Assembly (NCBI GenBank): GCA_019695185.1 | Contig: JAIBAN010000012.1 | Span: forward strand, 50,775-114,774 | Direction: 5' to 3' | Length of the DNA: 64,000 nucleotides | Source: Blastocatellia bacterium | Lineage (GTDB): Bacteria > Acidobacteriota > Blastocatellia > Chloracidobacteriales > Chloracidobacteriaceae | In this document: in pieces, positions 7,143 to 14,599 of the stretch | How the letters are laid out: each line of letters begins with the position of its first letter | Position numbering within the stretch: position 1 is the stretch's first letter | Made by a program: the position numbers and the translations under genes | The notes under the pieces: generated by a model | The model's database searches: none | Told to the model about the DNA's origin: nothing | What the model saw: the letters and a program-made list of their open reading frames with translations, nothing else

Positions 7143-9599
7143 TCAGGTTTTGGCTGTAAACAAAAGATACAGCCCTCCAACGCTAAAGAGCATATTCGGC
7201 CCCCAGGCCGCCCAAAACGCCGGCAGCATTTCATACCGTCCCAACTGGTCAAACACGCCAATCGTCCCCCAAAAAACAATGGCAATGGCAATCCCCACCC
7301 CGACCCCGAACAGCGCCCCCCGTCGGCCCACCGTAAAGGAAAAAGGCAGAGCCACGAGCGCCATGACCAGACAGGTCAAGGGATTGGCAAATTTCCCCTG
7401 CAAGGCAATCCGCAGGCTCAGGACATCGACGCCGTTGTGTTGCAGCTCGGCAATCTGGTCCCACAATTGGCGGATGCTCATAATGCTGACTTCCGGGACT
7501 TCCTGTTTGAAATAGTTCGGTCCTTCGGCAATCCGAAGCCGTTCTTCTTTGATTTCCGTGCGGTCAAGTGTGCGCCCATCGGCTCCGAAAGTCCGCCGCC
7601 AGCCTTTGGAGAGCACCCATTCGGAGGTTTTGGCGTCCCAGACAGCTTGCCGGGCGTAGAGCCGACTCACCAAACCCGATGTTTGAGGGTTGATTTCATA
7701 GACGGCAAGCCCAAAGAACTCGTTTTTTTCGCTGTCGAAATGCCGGAAGTTAAACATCCGGTTTTCCTGTCCGCGCAGCCATTTGCGATTGGCCTGATAG
7801 AAGGTCTGGGGTGGTTGTTGACCACCTTTGATGAGATAGCGCAAATATCCTTGGGCCCGGTTGGTAAAAGGCAGGATGTATTCCTGCGAAACAAGCATAA
7901 ACCCACCGGTCAGAATGGCACCTGCCAAAATCGGGACAGTCAGGCGATAGAGGCTTTGCCCGCTGCTGTTGAGCGCAATCAACTGAGAGGTTTTTCCATA
8001 CAGGCCAAAGGTCACCATGACTGCGACCAGCACGGCAAAAGGGAGCATGTAATTGATCGTCTGTGGTGCCAGAAAGAGCAGATACTCAGCTACCAGTCCG
8101 ATTTTGACCTGGTTCTGAACAATGTGATTGATCAGGTCAAACAGCGTGAAAATCAGGAAAATACCGCTCAGACCAGCCAGCACAAAAAGAAAATGGCGAG
8201 CCGCCTCCTGGAAAATCATCCGGTCAATAATGCGGGGAAAACCTATTGCCGGTAATTTCTGGGCCTGAATCGTCATTCCGTTTTCCAGCTCGATGACATA
8301 GCTTCCCGCTCCGCCGGAGCGCCGCCGCTTGATACGGGTGGCCAGGCTGGTTTCGGTGATTTCACGACGCGCCCGCACCCACTCCACCAGGGGAATCACC
8401 GTTGCCTGCCAGATTTTCCAGAAAAACCCTGCCACCGGAGTACGGCCCAGCTTTGACGGACCATCGGTGAAGAGCCACAAGCTAACGGCCCCAAGCAGCA
8501 AATCAGGTCCCCACATACCCAGCAGAACCGGCCAGGCTCCCTGTCGTGCGGCTTTTTCCCCGCCTAAAAACATCAAATAGAACAGAAGAGTTACCGCCAA
8601 CCCCATCATCAACCCGGTTGAGCGTCCGCTGCGGGAGACGGTAATCCCCAAAGCCACTCCAATAAAAGCAAAAAACAGACAGGTGACCGGCAACGCCAGC
8701 CGTTTTTGAATTTCAACCGCGTAGGACCGCTCTTTCCCGGCTTCGGGGACTGCCGCCCAAAGCTGGGGCAGCGTCATCAGTTCCGGACCGGTTGGCTGAA
8801 CCGTCAATTCCGAGCCATTCTCCGGGCTGTCGTTGCCTTTGCCCCCCAGGTCAAACCGGATGACCGAGTTTTGCGCGTAGGTTGCCGGATAGTTCTTCTG
8901 GTTTTTGAATTTGCGCGCCTCGGCCTCATACATATAACTCTCGTCGAGTTGCAGTTCCGTTTGGTCAAGCGACTGCCCCAACACCAAATGACCGGCTTGC
9001 GCTGTGTAAATTCGGGGTTCCTTGTTTTCCTGGTCTTCGTTTTGCTCGGCAATGAAAATTTTGTCCCAGGTGTCGGTGGTGCGGTCACTGCGGCCAATAT
9101 AGAGCACCCGATTGGGCAGATTTTCGGTAAAGCTGCCCGGCTGGATTTGGGTGGTGATGCTTTGCACCACAATCTGGCTGCGCTTTTTCTTGAGTTGGTT
9201 GAGAGAATTGACTGCTGTGGGAAGCAGGTAAAATGTGTTGTACGCGGTCAGCCCCATGACCGTGGCGGCCACAATCATGACCGGGCGGACCAGTTGCCAC
9301 GAACTGACCCCGCCTGCCCGCATGACAATGATTTCACTGTCACCGGACAGCCGGCCAAAAGCCAGCAACACACTGAGCAGAAATGAAATCGGCAGGGTAA
9401 AGACAAAAATGCTTGGCAGGAGCGAAATAATCAGCAACAGGAGCGGCGCACTGGATAACCCGCGTTGCGAAAAAATAATAAAAAGTTCGGAAAAGCGATT
9501 GGCTTCGTGAACAAAAATAATCGAGGTCAGCAAAAAAAAGCTGAGCAGAAAATATGGAATGATTTCCCGGATGATATAGCGGTCGAGCTGGCGAAACAT
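7143..9599 (-). CDS. LptF/LptG (YjgP/YjgQ) family permease, two modules in one chain
   Basis: Inner-membrane permease of 818 residues. LptF and LptG are normally separate proteins of about 360 residues; together with the LptB ATPase they extract lipopolysaccharide from the inner membrane. Here one chain holds both. The first module (about 1-385) begins LDRYIIREIIPYFLLSFF and has paired N-terminal helices, a periplasmic beta-rich region and C-terminal helices. The second (about 440-818) repeats this with IIDRMIFQEAARHFL, FLAPQTINYMLPFAVL and a final helix pair. Start ATG 9599 lies just beside a heptamer array. No LptB, LptC or LptA is nearby. A fusion replacing the heterodimer is the simplest reading. 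Confidence 0.88.
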   Translation of the reverse strand: MFRQLDRYIIREIIPYFLLSFFLLTSIIFVHEANRFSELFIIFSQRGLSSAPLLLLIISLLPSIFVFTLPISFLLSVLLAFGRLSGDSEIIVMRAGGVSSWQLVRPVMIVAATVMGLTAYNTFYLLPTAVNSLNQLKKKRSQIVVQSITTQIQPGSFTENLPNRVLYIGRSDRTTDTWDKIFIAEQNEDQENKEPRIYTAQAGHLVLGQSLDQTELQLDESYMYEAEARKFKNQKNYPATYAQNSVIRFDLGGKGNDSPENGSELTVQPTGPELMTLPQLWAAVPEAGKERSYAVEIQKRLALPVTCLFFAFIGVALGITVSRSGRSTGLMMGLAVTLLFYLMFLGGEKAARQGAWPVLLGMWGPDLLLGAVSLWLFTDGPSKLGRTPVAGFFWKIWQATVIPLVEWVRARREITETSLATRIKRRRSGGAGSYVIELENGMTIQAQKLPAIGFPRIIDRMIFQEAARHFLFVLAGLSGIFLIFTLFDLINHIVQNQVKIGLVAEYLLFLAPQTINYMLPFAVLVAVMVTFGLYGKTSQLIALNSSGQSLYRLTVPILAGAILTGGFMLVSQEYILPFTNRAQGYLRYLIKGGQQPPQTFYQANRKWLRGQENRMFNFRHFDSEKNEFFGLAVYEINPQTSGLVSRLYARQAVWDAKTSEWVLSKGWRRTFGADGRTLDRTEIKEERLRIAEGPNYFKQEVPEVSIMSIRQLWDQIAELQHNGVDVLSLRIALQGKFANPLTCLVMALVALPFSFTVGRRGALFGVGVGIAIAIVFWGTIGVFDQLGRYEMLPAFWAAWGPNMLFSVGGLYLLFTAKT

Positions 9600-9603
9600 C
9601 TTT

Positions 9604-9740
9604 TTCAGGGTTCAGGGTTCAGGGTTCAGGGTTCAGGGTTCAGGGTTTAAAGATTTTTAGGACAACGGCCAAACGAATGAAACTTTCTTCCAATCCGTTT
9701 CCCAAATTCCAAAACCCTGAACCCTGAACCCTGAACCCTG
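9604..9740. repeat. Inverted heptamer arrays (TTCAGGG)6 ... (CCCTGAA)3
   Basis: Six perfect TTCAGGG units (9604-9645) begin five bases from the LptF/LptG start codon. Three perfect CCCTGAA units plus CCCTG (9715-9740) end five bases before the stop of the M16 peptidase gene. The two arrays are exact inverse complements, enclose a 69-base unique spacer, and almost fill the gap between two same-strand genes. Confidence 0.97.
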
Positions 9741-9744
9741 TTTT

Positions 9745-12546
9745 TTATTTGGCTGCCGGTTTGGCAGCGCTTTTGGCAAAATCACCCGCCTTGATGATGG
9801 TGATTTTGGCCGGGTCAATATGTTTGCGCATGGCCGCCAGGATTTGTTCCGGGGTCAAGGCGTTGATTTTGGCTTCGAAATCAACATCCCAAGCCATGGT
9901 TCGGTTGAGAAAGGCATAGTTGCTCAAACGTCCGGCCAGTTCCCGGTCTTGCGAGCGGGAGACTTTGCGGGATTGCAGATAACCGGATTTGGCCGCCGCC
10001 ACTTCCTCGGCAGTAAATCCGTCTTTGAGCGCCCGCCGGATTTCCTCCAGAAAGGCTGCTTCCAGCCGTTTGACATTTTCCGGGGCGTAGATGGCGGTTG
10101 CCCCAAAGGAACCTGTTTTGTCCAACGAACTGGCGAAAACAAACGAACCGACATCATAACTGATGCCTTCCTTTTGGCGAATCCGGACTGCCAGCCGCGA
10201 GTTCAAAAACCCACCACCCAGGATGTAATTTCCCAATACCAAAGCCGGGTAATCGGGGTCCCCATCACTGATATTAAGCGGTTGGGCAGCCTCAAAATTG
10301 GCATTGGCTTTGTCAGGCGTTTCAAACGACTTGTTCAGCGGCTGGGGAGCAAAAAACTGTTCCGGAATCCGCTCGTAAGGGATTTTGCCCTTCCAGCTTC
10401 CCAACAGTTGCGTGGTCAGCGGTTCAATCTCTTTTGGGTCGAAATCGCCAATCACCGTGATTTCGCCGGTGGTAGCCCCATAAAAGTCAGCGTAGAATTT
10501 TTTGACATCTTCCAGTTTGAGCGCCTTGATTTCGGCAATTTCCTCATCAATGGTCCCAACATAACTGGGATGCCCTTTTTTGTACGGACTCAGATAGCGG
10601 CTTAATTCCAAACTGGCAATGGTTTCCGGTTCACTCCGGCCCTGTTCCAGTCCGGTCAGGGTTTCCTTTTTCAGCTTTTCAAATTCCTCAGCCGAGAAAG
10701 CAGGTTCTTTGAGCACCTCTGCCATCAGTTTCAACACTTCCGGCAAGGTTTCGCGTTTGGCCAGAATGGAACCGCCGATGGCGGTTGCCCCACCGCCGAT
10801 GAACATGGAAGCCTTGAGTTTGTCGAGTTCCAGTTGGAGTTGCTCGCGCGTATGTTTGGCCGTTCCGCGCATCAGCAAATCACCGGCAAAGCTGCCAGCC
10901 TGCGACCGGTTCAGCAAACTCTTTTCCGAGCCAATCCGCAGGGACAGATTGTAAATCACCGTATTGCCCCTGGTTTTCTTGGGCAGGAAGGTCAGTTTGA
11001 GTCCGCCCTTGGTGGTCCGAATCGTCCGGGCGTCAATGTTGGCGGGAGCCGGGTCAAAAGCTTCACCTTCGGCAATCGTTTCGCTGCCTTTGTAGTTTTC
11101 CACCAGTTTGGCAACATCCGGAACCGGCGGAATTTCCGCCCTGACTGGTTTGTCAGTCGGGATAAACAGTCCGAGGGTGCGGTTGCTGGAAACCAGATAG
11201 GTATTGGCCACCCGCTGAACATCAGCCAGTTTGACATCTTTAATCCGGTCCCGATGGAGAAAATACAACCGCCAGTCACCATTGCCAATCCAGTCGCTCA
11301 AACCTTTCGCCAGGTTTTCCGAGGACGAAGCGGCCAGTTCATACCCTTTGAGCAGTTTGGTCTTGGAGCGGGAAACTTCTTCTTCGGTAATGGGTGTGGC
11401 CGCAGTTTCCTCCACGGTGGAAAGCAGAATATTCTGGACTTCGGTTAATGCCTGCTCTTTGGGGCAAAAGGCACCAAAAATGAGCAGTCCCGGTTCTTTC
11501 TGCTGAAGGGGAAACGCCAGCGCGAAAGCGGCTTTTTTCGAATCCACCAACCCCTTGTGCAAGCGGCCCGACGGAGTGTCGCCCAAAATCGTGGCCAGGA
11601 CGGACAAAGCCGCAAAATCCTCATGCGAGCTGGCCGGAACATGATAGGCGGCAGCGGCCACCTGGGCGTCTCCGACCCGGCGCACCGTCACCATCCGCTC
11701 TCCATCCTGAACCGGGTCCAGCGTGTAGGTTTTTTGCAACTGCCGGGTTGGTTTGGGGATTTTGCTGAAATATTCGTTGATGAGTTCCAGGGTGCGGGCT
11801 TCGTTGATTTTCCCCGCCACCATGAGCACTGCGTTGTCCGGTTGGTAATAGGTCCGGTAAAACGCCTGCAATCGCTCAATCGGCACATTTTCCAGGTCTT
11901 CACGGGCTCCAATGGTTGAATTTCCATAGTTGTGCCACATGAAGGCCGTCGCCTGAAGCCGTTTCAGAATCACACCAAAGGGACTGTTTTCCCCGCTTTC
12001 AAACTCGTTGCGGACGACCGTCATTTCAGAGTCCAGGTCTTTTTTGGCAATAAAACTGTTGACCATCCGGTCGGCTTCCAGGTCCAGTGCCCACTTCAGA
12101 TTGTCTTCCGTGGCCTGAAAGGTTTCATAATAATTGGTGCGGTCAAGCCAGGTCGTGCCGTTCGGACGGGTGCCATGTTCGGTCAGTTCCTGGGGAATGT
12201 TGGGATGTTTGGGCGTGCCCTTGAAAACCATGTGTTCAAGCAGGTGCGCCATCCCGGTTTCGCCGTAGTTTTCATGGCGCGAACCGACCATGTAGGTAAT
12301 GTTGACAGTAATGGTTTCCTTGGATTGATCGGGAAACAACAAAATTCTGAGGCCGTTGGCCGGCATTCGATATTCGGTGATGCCTTCGACGGTGGTGACC
12401 CGTTCAATTCCGGCAGGCAGAGCCGGAGCGGTCTGAACTGTCAGTTTGTCAGCCACAGGCGGAAGCGTGGAGGTCACCGGCCCAGCCCAAACTGAAGTGA
12501 GGAGAAGGGCACAGGCAAGGGGAAAACGATTTTTCGAAAACTGCAT
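9745..12546 (-). CDS. Secreted M16 family zinc metallopeptidase (two modules)
   Basis: Protein of 933 residues with a cleavable signal peptide (about 1-25), so it acts in the periplasm or beyond. The first M16 module carries the inverted zinc motif HLLEH (His101, Glu104, His105) and the third ligand in VVRNEFE (Glu181), exactly 76 residues after His105 as the family requires. A partner M16_C region follows. A second M16 pair from about residue 500 to the end lacks an HxxEH motif, as expected for the inactive half of the clamshell. The usual substrates are unfolded peptides; nothing here identifies one. It is not clearly in an operon with its neighbours. Confidence 0.93.
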   Translation of the reverse strand: MQFSKNRFPLACALLLTSVWAGPVTSTLPPVADKLTVQTAPALPAGIERVTTVEGITEYRMPANGLRILLFPDQSKETITVNITYMVGSRHENYGETGMAHLLEHMVFKGTPKHPNIPQELTEHGTRPNGTTWLDRTNYYETFQATEDNLKWALDLEADRMVNSFIAKKDLDSEMTVVRNEFESGENSPFGVILKRLQATAFMWHNYGNSTIGAREDLENVPIERLQAFYRTYYQPDNAVLMVAGKINEARTLELINEYFSKIPKPTRQLQKTYTLDPVQDGERMVTVRRVGDAQVAAAAYHVPASSHEDFAALSVLATILGDTPSGRLHKGLVDSKKAAFALAFPLQQKEPGLLIFGAFCPKEQALTEVQNILLSTVEETAATPITEEEVSRSKTKLLKGYELAASSSENLAKGLSDWIGNGDWRLYFLHRDRIKDVKLADVQRVANTYLVSSNRTLGLFIPTDKPVRAEIPPVPDVAKLVENYKGSETIAEGEAFDPAPANIDARTIRTTKGGLKLTFLPKKTRGNTVIYNLSLRIGSEKSLLNRSQAGSFAGDLLMRGTAKHTREQLQLELDKLKASMFIGGGATAIGGSILAKRETLPEVLKLMAEVLKEPAFSAEEFEKLKKETLTGLEQGRSEPETIASLELSRYLSPYKKGHPSYVGTIDEEIAEIKALKLEDVKKFYADFYGATTGEITVIGDFDPKEIEPLTTQLLGSWKGKIPYERIPEQFFAPQPLNKSFETPDKANANFEAAQPLNISDGDPDYPALVLGNYILGGGFLNSRLAVRIRQKEGISYDVGSFVFASSLDKTGSFGATAIYAPENVKRLEAAFLEEIRRALKDGFTAEEVAAAKSGYLQSRKVSRSQDRELAGRLSNYAFLNRTMAWDVDFEAKINALTPEQILAAMRKHIDPAKITIIKAGDFAKSAAKPAAK

Positions 12547-12757
12547 AAACCTCTTTCTGGAAGGGTGGAAAAATAATCAGGCTGCCTTGAAGCAATCTCT
12601 GGTGCCAAGTGCCACATGCACAAGTGAGGGGTGGCGGCAGGCGCGGTTCTTACTTTCCAAATGGCACATGGCTATAGTCAATGGTCAGTGACGAGAAGGG
12701 CGAGTCTAGCACTCCCTCCAGAGTGGAACAAGCAGCCTTCAGAAGCAACGAAATCGG

Positions 12758-13597
12758 TTAGGGGAGCCGGGAGCCGCTCAGGGCCACCACGGAATCACCG
12801 GTTGGGTCCACATATTTTTGCGCCACAATCTGACGCACAATGTCGGAGGTGACATAGCGAAAATGCGGTGTCTCGGCAGTGGCGGCCTCCACAATCACCT
12901 TGCCAATGTCATCTCCGGTTTGCCCGATGGTGGCAAAAGCCTGCCGGGTTCCATTGAGATAGGCTTCCAGCATCGGCCCGTAATCGGCCCGGATTGATTC
13001 CGTGGGTGCATGCATTCCTTTTTGAACCGTGGCCACAAATTCCGTATTGACCGGCCCCGGTTCAATCAACGAAACATGAATGCCCAGGCGTTTGGCGACC
13101 GGAGCCAGGCTTTCCATTGCCCCTTCCACTGCAAATTTGGCGGCACAATAGGCATCGTTAAAGGGTTGGGCCAAGAGTCCCCCGACACTGGTCACAGACA
13201 GAATCCGGCCTGACCGCCGGACCCGCATCCCCGGCAGCACGGCTTGTGTCACTCGCCAGACACCAAAAAAATTGACCTCCATGGTTTGCCGGAGGGCTTC
13301 CGCCGGAGTCATTTCGAGGGTTCCCAGAAAACCGGCCCCGGCATTGTTGACCACCACATCAATCCGGCCATAGTCACGCAAAATTCCATCAACACAGGTT
13401 TCCACGCTGGCGTCAGTGGTGACATCCAACGTGCGCAAATCCAATTTCACCCCGGCTTTCAGGGCATGGGAGTTGAGCGGTTCGCTTTTTGAAAGGTCGC
13501 GCATGGTGGCAACCACAGTCAAACCGGCCTGTGCCAGCATGACCGCCGAACTGAGACCAATTCCGGTGGAAGTTCCGGTGACGAGTGCAATTTTCAT
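12758..13597 (-). CDS. Short-chain dehydrogenase/reductase (classical SDR)
   Basis: NAD(P)-dependent oxidoreductase of 279 residues. The coenzyme motif TGTSTGIG (7-14), NNAG (84-87), a serine near 137, and the catalytic YCAAK (Tyr150, Lys154) are all intact. The start is taken at ATG 13597, where the Rossmann motif is at its usual distance; a 21-residue extension to 13660 would be atypical. The C-terminal half is variable in SDRs and gives no substrate. It stands alone between the M16 gene and a short gap. Confidence 0.9.
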   Translation of the reverse strand: MKIALVTGTSTGIGLSSAVMLAQAGLTVVATMRDLSKSEPLNSHALKAGVKLDLRTLDVTTDASVETCVDGILRDYGRIDVVVNNAGAGFLGTLEMTPAEALRQTMEVNFFGVWRVTQAVLPGMRVRRSGRILSVTSVGGLLAQPFNDAYCAAKFAVEGAMESLAPVAKRLGIHVSLIEPGPVNTEFVATVQKGMHAPTESIRADYGPMLEAYLNGTRQAFATIGQTGDDIGKVIVEAATAETPHFRYVTSDIVRQIVAQKYVDPTGDSVVALSGSRLP

Positions 13598-13725
13598 AGC
13601 TCTGTCTTCGCTCCTCTGGGGAGTTTGCCCTCCCCTGTAACAAATCCGATTTATTGCCATTCCTCTGTGAACAAGTTCAGCCAGCCTGGTTCCGCTTTCA
13701 CTTTTCCTTTTTACAGAGGTTACCT

Positions 13726-13899
13726 ATGAGTTCGCATGTGAAAAAACCTATCATCTGTTTGTTTGTGCTTGTCTGTTTTGTCAGGTTCCTGCGCTCGCTT
13801 TTACCTTGGCTCAGGACCGACACACAACAACCTTGCAGGTCTTCGCGCTCAGGCAATCACCACCTGCCAGTGATTTTTTATTCAACCAATCTGAAATGA
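13726..13899 (+). CDS. Possible small secreted peptide or decayed lipoprotein start
   Basis: ATG 13726 has AGAGG seven bases upstream and opens a 57-codon frame beginning MSSHVKKPIICLFVLVCFV, a good signal-peptide start. The rest is not protein-like. In the adjacent frame the same bases read VLSGSC followed by ARFYLGSG, a lipobox-like cleavage site, ending in a stop near 13880. The locus could be a lipoprotein start broken by a frameshift, a tiny gene, or chance. The 3' end overlaps the convergent gene ending at 13878. Confidence 0.25.
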   Translation: MSSHVKKPIICLFVLVCFVRFLRSLLPWLRTDTQQPCRSSRSGNHHLPVIFYSTNLK

Positions 13900-14435
13900 A
13901 GTGCCTTCAGTTGCCATAACCTCTCTTTTAATGATTCGGCTTCAACCACCTCTTCCGCCCCCTCCCAATCGTGTGATTCTCCTTCTTCCACAGGCGGAAA
14001 CACATCCTCAAGCCGGCTTCCCTCCGCTTGCCAAACAGCCCGTGCCGCCCCGTACAAAATGTCTTCATGGCAAACCCTGGAATCAGGCAACAACAGGGCA
14101 AGCGCATGTTTGACAGCGATGACAGCCTCAAAAACATCTACATTGATCGGAGGCTGCAATGATTTTAAGAGCAATGAAAGCACTTCCAACGCCTGTTCCA
14201 GCTCAGGAACCCCAGCTTTACCGGCGAGAAAGTCACGGCCCAGTTGGACTCCCCGGACAAGCCCTGAACTGTCCGTCAGGTTCGCCTGGCAAATTGGCAA
14301 GATGTGCGCGGCACAATCCAAAACCCATTCACAATAAGCTCTCTGATCAACTTCGCAAAGTTTATATCCCAGCTCCACCGCTGCTTCAGGGTCATCAAGG
14401 GATAAACTGGCCGCCAGCTCTTGTTTGGTTGTCAT
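13878..14435 (-). CDS. Uncharacterised soluble protein, 185 residues
   Basis: I do not recognise this protein. It starts at ATG 14435 with AAGG just upstream and reads MTTKQELAASLSLDDPEAAVELG. It is helix-rich and acidic towards the C-terminus (EEGESHDWEGAEEVVEAESLK), has no signal peptide or membrane segment, and has scattered cysteines. An open frame extends further upstream to 14603, but that part lies across an inverted repeat and encodes low-quality Cys-rich sequence, so it is excluded. It lies downstream of the sensor kinase on the same strand, separated by the palindromic element. Confidence 0.65.
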   Translation of the reverse strand: MTTKQELAASLSLDDPEAAVELGYKLCEVDQRAYCEWVLDCAAHILPICQANLTDSSGLVRGVQLGRDFLAGKAGVPELEQALEVLSLLLKSLQPPINVDVFEAVIAVKHALALLLPDSRVCHEDILYGAARAVWQAEGSRLEDVFPPVEEGESHDWEGAEEVVEAESLKERLWQLKALHFRLVE

Positions 14436-14466
14436 ACCTTTTTTGTCCCCAAAAACCGAGGGGCGG

Positions 14467-14589
14467 TTTTGGGAATTTGGAGTGCGGGAACTTGTCGCCA
14501 CCGCTTGGCAAAAGAGCCAAAATCGGCGACAAGTCGCCGAAAAACAAAGCGGTGACCAGTTCCCGCACTCCAAACAAACAATTCCCAAA
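14467..14589. repeat. Long imperfect palindromic element
   Basis: The gap between the sensor kinase stop (14600) and the next gene (14435) is largely one hairpin. Its arms at about 14467-14507 and 14544-14589 both contain GGAGTGCGGGAACT; the right arm has seven extra bases. Inside the loop is a second perfect palindrome, CGGCGAC-AA-GTCGCCG (14524-14539). It resembles a miniature inverted-repeat element; no target-site duplication is evident. Confidence 0.8.
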
Positions 14590-14599
14590 CACACTCCAA

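Noticed and set aside
7095..8255. Long plus-strand open frame across the LptF/LptG gene
   Set aside because: Antisense shadow of a well-supported gene; composition is Gln/His/Pro-rich and lacks any domain. The same applies to 15080-15889, 9820-10605 and 33274-34038.
12588..12606. -24/-12-like site before the M16 peptidase gene (TGGCAC ... TTGC on the minus strand)
   Set aside because: The spacer is six bases rather than five, which puts the GG and GC on the wrong helical phase; not called.
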